A stretch of 64,000 nucleotides of DNA, from NCBI RefSeq assembly GCF_900188155.1, contig NZ_FZOG01000001.1:1217899-1281898 (forward strand). Direction: 5' to 3'. The DNA comes from Pseudomonas segetis. GTDB lineage: Bacteria > Pseudomonadota > Gammaproteobacteria > Pseudomonadales > Pseudomonadaceae. Below, one piece after another: positions 57,662 to 64,000 of the stretch (the first letter of the stretch is position 1; every line of letters starts with the position of its first letter). The notes below the pieces were generated by a model, which was not told the DNA's origin, made no database searches, and saw nothing but the letters and a program-made list of their open reading frames with translations. The position numbers were made by a program, and so were the translations under genes.

Positions 57662-58061
57662 CAGGCGACCACTTATTCTTATGTTTGTAGCTCATCGCAC
57701 TTCACTTTGAAGCCTGATTTGATAAAGCCAGTCGACTTGAGTCGGGCTCAAGAACCTGCAGGCACAGGTGCTTTTTGCGAGCGCAAAGCGGGCTTTATCA
57801 ACATGCTTAAAATAAAATGACCGATGAGTCGTTTACTGCAAGCATGGCTTTTTACGCCATCCCCTAGAGAGTCCGCCAGTGTTTTTTTATGCAGCGACAG
57901 CATGCTTTCAAGTCGCCGCAAGGGGCTATGACGGTGATTCGACATGAACAGTAGATCTGCTATCAAGCGTTAGTTCTGGCCTTCAAGACTGCGGAACTAC
58001 GGCTCACTGCCGTGCTCTTCTTCAGCTGACCAGCACAATGTGTGCTGGCATCCGGCCCAGA
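57662..58061. other. 400-base gap without a convincing gene
   Basis: Between the LysR start and the end of the extensin-like gene. I see only a weak 72-codon open frame with no family-like features, a short AAAGC-GG-GCTTT palindrome near 57786, and the hairpin at 58030-58048. The promoter of the LysR gene should be in the first 150 bases. Confidence 0.5.
58030..58048 (-). terminator. Hairpin after the extensin-like gene
   Basis: CCAGCACA (58030-58037) pairs perfectly with TGTGCTGG (58041-58048) around a 3-base loop, 14 bases past the stop. No T-run follows on the minus strand, so termination may be weak. Confidence 0.5.
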
Positions 58062-58760
58062 TCAACGGCAAACCCACCATGATCCCACATCAAGGTGAAA
58101 GTGATTGCGATGTGCCGCGTTGTAATCAGGGCTCAGAACCACGTTGAACGCCTCACAAGCACCATCGCGTGCCAGGCGCAGAAAGCGTGCATCTTCCCCC
58201 TGCCCCGACCAATCCTTGAGTACGCTGATGCGACGTCCGTCAGCCAAACGAAAACCAGCTATATCAAGCGCGTCGGCACTTGCATGCCGGCTGAGGGCTC
58301 CGTTCTTGCGGTTGTAAATATTCCTGCAGGCGAAACTACCCAAGTGGTCGATCTGGCTGACGGGCTGCCCGTACACAGCCTGCGCTGCCGGCTGCAAGCC
58401 ATGGCGATCAAACAAGGCAAAGGCCACGGCAAGTGGACAACTGGCCAGAAAACTGCTGCTCAACCCAGGATTGCCACCCTGGACCCGCACCACGTTCTGT
58501 AGCGGGCAACGTGCATCTGCGGGACTGTCTTGCTGCTTTACAAACCGCAAGCCAGAGCCTTCCAGGGCCTGCTCACAGAGCTGCGGATCATTGCGTAGCC
58601 GCATCAGCTTGTAGCGCGTCAGCCAATTGGGTTGGGCGGCCACATCCAGTGGCGCCCATGGATTCCAGGCATCAGGCAAGGACACCCAACCGCGCCAGAC
58701 TCCGAACAGCACGCCAAAGCCCAGCACGGACAACAACAAAAGCACTTTCACAACCCGCAC
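58062..58760 (-). CDS. Extensin-like family protein (peptidase M15-like fold)
   Basis: 232 residues. One N-terminal hydrophobic segment (VVKVLLLLSVLGFGVLFGV) suggests a membrane anchor or signal. The C-terminal part is the bacterial extensin-like domain with RHASADALDIAGF and HRNHFHLDVG, whose His and Asp residues resemble the zinc site of M15 peptidases. Four or more Cys in the periplasmic part could form disulfides. It may act on peptidoglycan, but no substrate is established for the family that I can cite. It stands alone on the minus strand. Confidence 0.87.
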   Translation of the reverse strand: MRVVKVLLLLSVLGFGVLFGVWRGWVSLPDAWNPWAPLDVAAQPNWLTRYKLMRLRNDPQLCEQALEGSGLRFVKQQDSPADARCPLQNVVRVQGGNPGLSSSFLASCPLAVAFALFDRHGLQPAAQAVYGQPVSQIDHLGSFACRNIYNRKNGALSRHASADALDIAGFRLADGRRISVLKDWSGQGEDARFLRLARDGACEAFNVVLSPDYNAAHRNHFHLDVGSWWVCR

Positions 58761-58834
58761 GACGACTCCCGGTTATAAATTGGTGTGCCAGCTAGCCTGT
58801 GACAGTCCCAAGCATATGCCATTGGGCCTTGATA

Positions 58835-59809
58835 TTAGCGCATAACGACAACCATCTTGCCTTCTGCTTCATTGGCTTCCATCACGCGGTGCGCTTCGTG
58901 AATCTCCTCAAATCCGAATACCCGTGATGGCTTTACATCAAGGCGTCCGGCGGCAGCCTCTTCGGCAATGGCTTGCAGTGGCACATCCGCGAGAGGAAAC
59001 CCTGGGGTGCCAAAGACGAAGCTTGCAAAAAATGTCAGGTAAACGCCACTCGCCATCTGCAGCAATGGGTTGAAATCACCTATAGGATCAAGCCCACCCA
59101 ACCATCCTGCCAGGCATACACGACCACCGCGCCGCACAATTGCCAGGGAGTCGAGTACCGTACTGTTGCCCACCAGGTCGAGCACGGCATCAAAGCCTTT
59201 GGCCCCGGCAATACGGGTTGATAAGGCGGGCCCTTCAAGTTCAACACCGGCAGCGCCGAGCGCCTTGAGCATCTGTGCACGCCTCTGGCTACGGGTTGTT
59301 GCAATCACGCGAATCCCGGCGTTTACAGCCAACTTGATTGCAGCCTGCCCAAATGAAGAGGTAGCGCCCCTGATCAGCAGCGTCTGGCCCCGCTCGATTT
59401 CGAGATTGCGGAACAGGCAGGTCCAGGCCGTGGCATAGGTTTCAGGAATGGCAGCCAACTGCGCCCATGGAAGATCGGCATTGATAAGCGCAACGTTGGT
59501 GACTGGTGCCTGGGTGTACTCGGCATAGCTGCCATTGATCGTCCTGCCAAGCCCGCCCATCAACGCGGCGACCTTGGCCCCTACAGGGAACTCTCCTCCT
59601 GGACAGGATTTAACAATGCCTACACATTCAATCCCGCTTACCGGAGCGGCTTCAGCCCATTCACCACGCCGCATATGCATCTCTGCATGGTTAATACCAA
59701 ATGCCTTGATTTCGATAATGACGTAGCCTTCCTTGTCTTCAGGCTCAGCAATATTTTTATAAACCATGCTATCCAGGCCACCAAATTTTTCCAGAACGAT
59801 CGCTTTCAT
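58835..59809 (-). CDS. Quinone oxidoreductase-like MDR-family protein
   Basis: About 324 residues from the ATG at 59809, with AAGGAGA upstream. It is a zinc-free medium-chain reductase: GINHAEMHMRRGE in place of the zinc Cys site, and a Rossmann segment GATSSFGQAAIKLA. Proteins of this kind use NADPH to reduce quinones or enones. It is divergent from the CGNR regulator, and two copies of a palindromic operator lie in the gap, so it is likely induced by the same signal as the hydrolase downstream. Confidence 0.9.
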   Translation of the reverse strand: MKAIVLEKFGGLDSMVYKNIAEPEDKEGYVIIEIKAFGINHAEMHMRRGEWAEAAPVSGIECVGIVKSCPGGEFPVGAKVAALMGGLGRTINGSYAEYTQAPVTNVALINADLPWAQLAAIPETYATAWTCLFRNLEIERGQTLLIRGATSSFGQAAIKLAVNAGIRVIATTRSQRRAQMLKALGAAGVELEGPALSTRIAGAKGFDAVLDLVGNSTVLDSLAIVRRGGRVCLAGWLGGLDPIGDFNPLLQMASGVYLTFFASFVFGTPGFPLADVPLQAIAEEAAAGRLDVKPSRVFGFEEIHEAHRVMEANEAEGKMVVVMR

Positions 59810-59893
59810 AAAATTCTCCTTCCAGGGTGCGCAAAGGCATCGGCTCGATTTGACAGTGCTCCGAGAGATCAAGCTGCCCAAGGCCAATCGACC

Positions 59894-59926
59894 GGTAACC
59901 GCTCAAGAGGCAATAATCAGGTTATT
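59894..59926. promoter_or_regulatory. Palindromic operator copy 2 (degenerate)
   Basis: Ends GGTAACCG and AGGTTATT match the outer arms of the 33-bp palindrome at 60824-60856, with identical 19-base spacing between TAACC and GGTTA. The interior is poorly conserved. It is 85 bases upstream of the oxidoreductase start and 41 bases from the next copy. Confidence 0.55.
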
Positions 59927-59934
59927 AAAGACTG

Positions 59935-59967
59935 TATAACTTGTCAAAGGTAGTTTGTCTGGTTACC
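59935..59967. promoter_or_regulatory. Palindromic operator copy 3 (degenerate)
   Basis: Aligns to the 33-bp palindrome at 60824-60856 at about 22 of 33 positions, keeping TAAC, TGTCAAA, TTTG and GGTTAC. It lies 34 bases before the CGNR regulator start, a position that suits autoregulation. Confidence 0.6.
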
Positions 59968-60000
59968 CTTCAGCCATACCCGACCTAAAGCGAGCAGCCA

Positions 60001-60630
60001 ATGCCCCCTATCTCAGCTGTGCCTGCAATTTTCGTCGCTGATGCACCAGCCCTGGACTTCCTCAACTCAATAGCCACACCTGTCGATGAAGAGGTCGACT
60101 GGCTCGCCGATGCGCGTGGCTTACTTGATTGGTTGGCGCAGTCCGGCTGGGTTGCCCCGCAAACCCTGGCGCATATCGAGGCAGGTGCGTTGCCAGGTGA
60201 GTTGGAGGCCGTTGCGACACAAACCAGGGCGCTACGTGACTGGTTCAGGACCTTTGTCTCCAAATATGCTGGAAACACGCTGCCAACCGAGGCTTTGAGT
60301 GATCTGGCAACCCTCAACCGTTTGCTGGACAGGGACGATAAGTTCAGCCAGATAGCTGCGTCTCAACACAGCCCTGCCCAGCTTGAGCTGCAGTCTCACC
60401 GGCGTTGGCGGACCCCTGACGCACTACTCCTTCCCATTGCAGAAGTGCTGGCTAGGTTTATTTGCGAGGAAGACTTCTCAAATATCAAAAGCTGCGAAGG
60501 AACGCGCTGCACCCTCATGTTTGTTGACCATACGCGTGGCAAGAAGCGTCGTTGGTGCAGCATGTCAGTCTGCGGCAATCGTGCAAAAGCGGCGGCGCAT
60601 CGCGAACGCCAAAAAGCGACTGACGACTAG
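60001..60630 (+). CDS. CGNR zinc-finger/ABATE-domain regulator
   Basis: 209 residues. The N-terminal ABATE domain (LDFLNSIATP..., DWLADARGLLDWL) binds small ligands in proteins of this kind. The C-terminus is a CGNR zinc finger with four Cys (CEGTRC ... WCSMSVCGNR) followed by basic residues for DNA contact. The family is thought to act as transcriptional regulators. The flanking palindromes, one just before this gene and one before the hydrolase, are good candidate targets. The Shine-Dalgarno before the ATG is weak. Confidence 0.9.
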   Translation: MPPISAVPAIFVADAPALDFLNSIATPVDEEVDWLADARGLLDWLAQSGWVAPQTLAHIEAGALPGELEAVATQTRALRDWFRTFVSKYAGNTLPTEALSDLATLNRLLDRDDKFSQIAASQHSPAQLELQSHRRWRTPDALLLPIAEVLARFICEEDFSNIKSCEGTRCTLMFVDHTRGKKRRWCSMSVCGNRAKAAAHRERQKATDD

Positions 60631-60692
60631 ATTAGCGCGCTCTCCTACCTTGGGCGCTCGCCTGCCGCTGCTCCCACCTGCTCAACTGATTG

Positions 60693-60714
60693 CCAATGCC
60701 TGATCTGGCATTGG
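60693..60714 (+). terminator. Hairpin after the CGNR gene
   Basis: CCAATGCC (60693-60700) and GGCATTGG (60707-60714) form a perfect 8-bp stem with a 6-base loop, 62 bases past the stop. No T-run follows. It may end or slow the regulator transcript before the hydrolase promoter. Confidence 0.4.
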
Positions 60715-60823
60715 TAGAGCCCACACGCCGTCTGACTTCCCCCCTGTCCCTGTATTGCTTCGTGCACAGCGCCTCGCGCCTGTTTTGCCTTGGGCATGTC
60801 CAGTTATAAAAACCGAACAATCA

Positions 60824-60856
60824 AGTAACCTCTCAAAATCATTTTGACAGGTTACT
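60824..60856. promoter_or_regulatory. 33-bp palindromic operator (copy 1, near perfect)
   Basis: Outer arms AGTAACCT and AGGTTACT and inner arms TCAAAAT and ATTTTGA form a palindrome broken only at the centre and one symmetric pair. It is 66 bases upstream of the hydrolase start. Two degenerate copies flank the regulator promoter. Confidence 0.75.
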
Positions 60857-60866
60857 AAATCCATGC

Positions 60867-60899
60867 CAGTGTTTATTCCGTAGATGCAGTGTTTATTCC
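60867..60899 (+). repeat. 20-bp-spaced direct repeat before the hydrolase gene
   Basis: CAGTGTTTATTCC occurs at 60867-60879 and 60887-60899, each preceded by ATG(C), exactly 20 bases apart. It could be a small tandem duplication in the leader or a two-turn binding site. Confidence 0.7.
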
Positions 60900-60921
60900 C
60901 ACATCACTTGAGGAACAAATC

Positions 60922-61797
60922 ATGTCCAGTGCAAATGACACCGCAAGGTTGATCACCTATAACTTCGCCGAAGCCGATGGCGTAAGCATGTTCTATCGGG
61001 AAGCCGGAGACCGGAACAAGCCAACGATGTTGTTGCTTCACGGTTATCCCAGCTCCTCGCATCAGTTTCGCCAGCTCATTCCATTGCTATCGGCTCACTA
61101 CCACATCATCGCGCCAGACTTGCCCGGCTTTGGTTTCACAGAGGTGCCAGATTCGCGCGCCTACCTCTACAGTTTTGACGCCCTGGCCAAAACGCTGGGG
61201 GATTTCGTTGAGGTGTTGGGCCTGAAGGCCTACTCAATGTATGTCTTTGACTATGGCGCCCCAGTGGGCTTGCGATTGGCTGTGCAACACCCCGGCCGGG
61301 TGACAGGCCTGATAAGCCAGAATGGCAATGCCTACCTGGAGGGATTGGGTGATGCATGGGCTCCGATCAGGGCTTATTGGGCCGAACCCACTGCCGCCAA
61401 TCGCCAAGTGATCGCTGATAATGTCCTCAGTCTCGAAGGTACACGCTGGCAGTATCTGCACGGTGTTGAGCGGCCAGAGTTGGTCGCACCTGAGTCATAC
61501 AGACTCGATACCCTGCTGATGGAGCGTCCCGGAAACAAGGACATCCAGCTGGATCTGTTTCTTGATTACGCCAATAACCTGGAGCGCTACCCAGAGTTCC
61601 AGGAATTCTTCCGCAGTCACAAGATCCCGACCTTGGTTATCTGGGGCAAGCACGATCCATTTTTCATCCCACCAGGTGCTGAAGCGTTCAAGCGTGATAA
61701 CCCCAATGCGGTTGTCGAGCTTCTGGATACCGGCCATTTCGCACTTGAGACTCACGCTGAGCACATTGCCCGGCGAATCATTCAAACCATAGGCTAA
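60922..61797 (+). CDS. Alpha/beta hydrolase, epoxide hydrolase/haloalkane dehalogenase-like
   Basis: About 291 residues from the ATG at 60922, nine bases after GAGG; an earlier GTG at 60889 is less likely. It shows the oxyanion motif HGYPSSSHQFR, the segment APDLPGFGFTE and an Asp nucleophile elbow VFDYGAPVG instead of Ser. A likely acid Asp is in WGKHDPFF and the catalytic His is in GHFALETH. The Asp nucleophile points to epoxide or halide chemistry rather than an esterase. It is followed by a DUF417 gene and preceded by the palindromic operator. Confidence 0.92.
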   Translation: MSSANDTARLITYNFAEADGVSMFYREAGDRNKPTMLLLHGYPSSSHQFRQLIPLLSAHYHIIAPDLPGFGFTEVPDSRAYLYSFDALAKTLGDFVEVLGLKAYSMYVFDYGAPVGLRLAVQHPGRVTGLISQNGNAYLEGLGDAWAPIRAYWAEPTAANRQVIADNVLSLEGTRWQYLHGVERPELVAPESYRLDTLLMERPGNKDIQLDLFLDYANNLERYPEFQEFFRSHKIPTLVIWGKHDPFFIPPGAEAFKRDNPNAVVELLDTGHFALETHAEHIARRIIQTIG

Positions 61798-61909
61798 GCG
61801 AAGCGGTACTGGCGACTGCGGCCATGGATGGCACAAGCCCAGAGCCAAAACGATTTCTTCACTGAAGCCTGGTGCTCACCGCTTCCTGCTATTACGTCTG
61901 GAGTTGATC

Positions 61910-62407
61910 ATGAATTACTTTATAGAACTGCTTGGCCGCTCGGGGCTTCTCAAGCGCGACCTTGATTACCATCTGCTCCGCACCGTGATGGTGATCATTT
62001 TTCTGTGGTTTGGCTATGACAAATGGTTCGAAGCCGAAATAGTTGATTTGCTGCCACTGATCAATAACGGCCCCCTTATTTCCTGGACGATTCCAGTATT
62101 CGGGGTCAATGGCACGAGCATTTTCCTAGGTGCTTCGGAATGGACCTTTGCCACGTTATTGTTTATGGGCTTCTGGCACAAAAAGCTGGGAGTACTTGGC
62201 GCTCTGGGGTCATGTGCGACCTTCCTTGGCACCCTTAGCATCTTTCCCTTTGCACCGGGTGCCTGGCACCAAGGTGCTGGCGGTTTTCCCGCCATGACCA
62301 TAGTTTCAGCTTTTCTGTTGAAGGACCTGGTGTTGCTGGCGGTGTCGGTCTACCTGCTCAAGCAAGACGTCAGCCGTGTTATTGCGGCGCGCGGCCTGGG
62401 CGTCTAG
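61910..62407 (+). CDS. DUF417 (YkgB-like) inner-membrane protein
   Basis: About 165 residues. I chose the ATG at 61910 with GGAG six bases upstream. It has four hydrophobic helices and typical DUF417 features (FLWFGYDKWFEAE, SWTIPVFGVNG, GFPAMTIVSAFLLKD). The function of the family is not established; members are often linked to oxidative or chlorine-stress genes. It lies 112 bases after the hydrolase gene on the same strand and may share its transcript. Confidence 0.9.
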   Translation: MNYFIELLGRSGLLKRDLDYHLLRTVMVIIFLWFGYDKWFEAEIVDLLPLINNGPLISWTIPVFGVNGTSIFLGASEWTFATLLFMGFWHKKLGVLGALGSCATFLGTLSIFPFAPGAWHQGAGGFPAMTIVSAFLLKDLVLLAVSVYLLKQDVSRVIAARGLGV

Positions 62408-62432
62408 CCGAGATCGACGCGACGCTTGCAGT

Positions 62433-62469
62433 TCACCCAGTCGACGCTCTACAGCCGTCGACTGGGTGA
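62433..62469. terminator. Bidirectional terminator hairpin
   Basis: TCACCCAGTCGACG (62433-62446) pairs perfectly with CGTCGACTGGGTGA (62456-62469) across a 9-base loop. It lies between the convergent DUF417 and MgtC genes and is followed on the + strand by a pyrimidine-rich tract (CCTCTTCCCTC). Confidence 0.75.
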
Positions 62470-62507
62470 CCTCTTCCCTCGCTTCTGGCGGCCATGGCGC
62501 CGGGCAT

Positions 62508-62999
62508 CTAGTGTTTTTTGTCGTCCGTGTTTGAGCCTTGAAGCAATGGCATCACATGCAATACCAATAGCACGATAACTGTCGAGATCAGCGCAGTTGC
62601 CTCTCGCCCCAGACCAACTGCTACGCCTATGGCCGCCGAGGCCCACAATCCGGCAGCCGTGGTCAGCCCCTTGACGTTGGCGATACTGTCACCTTTGAGA
62701 ATCGTACCCGCGCAAACAAAACCGATGCCCGTGGCCACCCCCTGGATGACCCGGCTCATGGCGTCATGTTCGGCACCTTCCTGTTCCAGGGCCATCACAA
62801 AGATAGTCGCACCTAGGCACACCAGCATATGTGTGCGTATGCCTGCGGCCTTGCCCATCACCTCACGCTCGTAGCCGAGCAGCCCGCCAAGGAACATCGC
62901 CAACAACAGGCGTAGGCTGGCCCGGGTCAGTTGCTCTACTTGGCCAAGATCAGAAAACTCGAGAATCAGGGTCGCGATAATGCGTTCGCTAATGTCCAT
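62508..62999 (-). CDS. MgtC/SapB-family membrane protein
   Basis: About 163 residues from the ATG at 62999, with GGAGAGG upstream. It has four to five hydrophobic helices and the conserved pattern GGLLGYEREVMGKAAGIRTHMLVCLG and GTILKG, GLTTAAGLWASAAIG of MgtC/SapB N-terminal domains. It lacks the long C-terminal soluble domain of true MgtC, so it is the short SapB-like form. The exact function is not fixed; members relate to Mg2+ limitation or acid stress. Confidence 0.92.
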   Translation of the reverse strand: MDISERIIATLILEFSDLGQVEQLTRASLRLLLAMFLGGLLGYEREVMGKAAGIRTHMLVCLGATIFVMALEQEGAEHDAMSRVIQGVATGIGFVCAGTILKGDSIANVKGLTTAAGLWASAAIGVAVGLGREATALISTVIVLLVLHVMPLLQGSNTDDKKH

Positions 63000-63177
63000 C
63001 AGCCTCTCCAGAATGGAACCCTTCTGTTTCTGAGGTGAAAACACGGCAAAGGTTCATCTACTCAGCACTGCATACTTCCATCCATCCGCTCACAGGAACC
63101 AAAGCCCCGCTACAAGGTTCTCTTGCCTTATGCGCTGCGGGGCAATCCGGCACCACGGCAAATCGGGAGAACATGTC

Positions 63178-63555
63178 ATGACACGCGCAAGCAAGGACAA
63201 GTACACCGAGAAACAAAAGCGTAAAGCCGAACATATAGAAGACAGCTACAAGGCTAAGGGCGTGCCAGAAGATGAGGCCCAAGCACGGGCCTGGGCCACG
63301 GTGAACAAGCAGTCAGGCGGAGGCAACAAGGCCGGCGGTTCGGGTCGACAGACTGATGAAGCCAGCAAAGAGGCCGCCCGCCGATCATCTGCACGCCGGG
63401 CTGCGGCTACGCGCAAAGGCACGCCACGACCCGGTCAACGACTGGACCGAATGACCAAGACCGAGCTTATGGATCTGGCGCGCAAGCGCAATCTGGCTGG
63501 CCGCTCGACCATGCGCAAACAGCAATTGCTCGATGCGCTACGCGAGGCTAGATGA
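63178..63555 (+). CDS. Small basic protein with C-terminal Rho_N/SAP-like motif
   Basis: About 125 residues, very basic. I chose the ATG at 63178, which has GGGAGA upstream. The N-terminal half (KYTEKQKRKAEHIEDSY, GVPEDEAQARAWATVNK) is a repeat-free helical segment found in many Pseudomonas proteins; the middle is rich in Gly/Ala/Ser/Arg. The last 35 residues (MTKTELMDLARKR..., KQQLLDALREAR) look like a Rho N-terminal or SAP helix-extended-loop-helix, suggesting nucleic-acid binding. Some homologues are labelled plasmid stabilisation proteins, but no support for that role is visible here. Confidence 0.82.
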   Translation: MTRASKDKYTEKQKRKAEHIEDSYKAKGVPEDEAQARAWATVNKQSGGGNKAGGSGRQTDEASKEAARRSSARRAAATRKGTPRPGQRLDRMTKTELMDLARKRNLAGRSTMRKQQLLDALREAR

Positions 63556-63599
63556 CTGCCACCCACAGCCCCATTGCTGGGGCTGCAGGCGCCGTTGGG

Positions 63600-64000
63600 T
63601 CAGTTCATCCCCAGCCAGTTTGGCAGGGCCATTGAAACGGCCGGGATGTAGGTGATCACCATCAGGAAGCCGAGCAGCAGCATCAGCCACGGCCAGGCGG
63701 CGCGGATGACCTGGGTCAGCGGCATGCCGGTCACCGCCGAGGTAACGAACAGGTTCAGGCCCACTGGTGGGGTGATCAAGCCGATCTCCATGTTGACCAC
63801 CATGATGATGCCCAAATGGATCGGGTCGATGCCCAGTTGCACCGCAATCGGGAACAGGATCGGCGCCAGGATCAGGATGATGGCCGAGGGCTCCATGAAG
63901 GCACCGGCCACCAGCAGCACGATGTTCACCACCAACAGGAACTGCCACGGCTGCAAGCCCGCTTCGATCACCCAGGCGGTGATGGTCTGCGGGATTTGCT
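63600..64000 (-). CDS. TRAP transporter large permease (DctM family), partial
   Basis: The C-terminal 133 residues of a DctM protein. The frame is open to the window edge (QIPQTITAWVIEAGLQPW...), so the start lies beyond it. Conserved segments include LILAPILFPIA, IDPIHLGIIMVVN and TPPVGLNLFV. It resembles the DctM protein encoded at 35321-36589 but is clearly distinct. It probably belongs to a second TRAP operon reading into the window from the right. Confidence 0.94.
   Translation of the reverse strand, partial: QIPQTITAWVIEAGLQPWQFLLVVNIVLLVAGAFMEPSAIILILAPILFPIAVQLGIDPIHLGIIMVVNMEIGLITPPVGLNLFVTSAVTGMPLTQVIRAAWPWLMLLLGFLMVITYIPAVSMALPNWLGMN

Noticed and set aside
57748..57966. 72-codon frame in the gap downstream of the extensin-like gene
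   Set aside because: No homology-like features, no good ribosome-binding site and atypical composition; treated as non-coding.
63095..63126. GGAACC...TTCTCTT as an AlgU/RpoE-type promoter before the small basic protein
   Set aside because: The -35-like element and spacing are only partly right, so I did not list it as a feature.
1..64000. CRISPR arrays, tRNA/rRNA genes, transposases and integrase attachment sites
   Set aside because: None was seen on reading both strands. The only long repeats are the NRPS module copies, which are coding.

Overview
The window looks like the chromosome of a Pseudomonas species, probably from the P. fluorescens lineage. The evidence is GC-rich coding with third-position bias, Pseudomonas-type NRPS specificity codes, a PvdE/SyrD-type exporter, a BCCT and Rieske catabolic locus, a chaperone-usher pilus operon and TRAP transporters. 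No rRNA, tRNA, CRISPR array or insertion sequence was recognised. Two genes run off the window: the NRPS at the left edge and a TRAP permease at the right edge.

Region 1 (1-34421) is a siderophore-type NRPS locus. Four NRPS polypeptides lie head to tail on the + strand: a truncated A-T, then C-A-T x4 ending in E, then C-A-T-interface-C-A-T-C-hydroxylase, then interface-like-A-T-TE. Reading the adenylation codes by eye gives ...-(His-like?)-Dab-(Gln/Glu-like?)-Ser-D-Ser-Asp-Dab-Asp. A 2-oxoglutarate oxygenase of the SyrP/TauD type is fused to the third protein, and E/C-derived 'interface' domains sit beside both Asp modules, so both Asp residues are probably beta-hydroxylated. beta-OH-Asp is a hydroxycarboxylate Fe(III) ligand. 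An exporter, a convergent FhuF-like ferric-siderophore reductase, a candidate Fur box and an SbmA/YddA-like ABC protein follow. This supports a linear, probably acylated, siderophore resembling the corrugatin family; the start of the assembly line lies outside the window.

Region 2 (34518-40932) is a catabolic locus. A minus-strand TRAP transporter with an SDR dehydrogenase is divergent from a GntR regulator, a lambda-crystallin-type 3-hydroxyacyl dehydrogenase and a beta-keto acid cleavage enzyme (BKACE). Together they suggest uptake and oxidation of an unidentified beta-hydroxy acid.

Region 3 (41003-48590, minus) is a chaperone-usher pilus operon: major pilin, chaperone, usher and three successive two-domain tip/adhesin-like subunits. 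Hairpins after the pilin gene and after the usher gene probably grade expression.

Region 4 (48915-57661, minus) contains a BCCT transporter and a five-gene operon: CntA-like Rieske oxygenase, aldehyde dehydrogenase, rubredoxin-reductase fusion, FAD amine oxidase and cupin. A LysR regulator lies upstream. A shared 15-bp box, ATGACTTTTAATCAT, occurs as a perfect inverted pair before the Rieske gene and as a near-copy before the BCCT gene, so the two units are probably one regulon for a quaternary ammonium compound.

Region 5 (58062-64000) holds an extensin-like protein; a quinone oxidoreductase-like MDR protein divergent from a CGNR/ABATE regulator; an epoxide-hydrolase-like protein and a DUF417 membrane protein; an MgtC/SapB protein; a small Rho_N/SAP-like protein; and the end of another TRAP permease. 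A 33-bp palindrome present before the hydrolase gene, with two degenerate copies between the oxidoreductase and the CGNR gene, defines a small local regulon.
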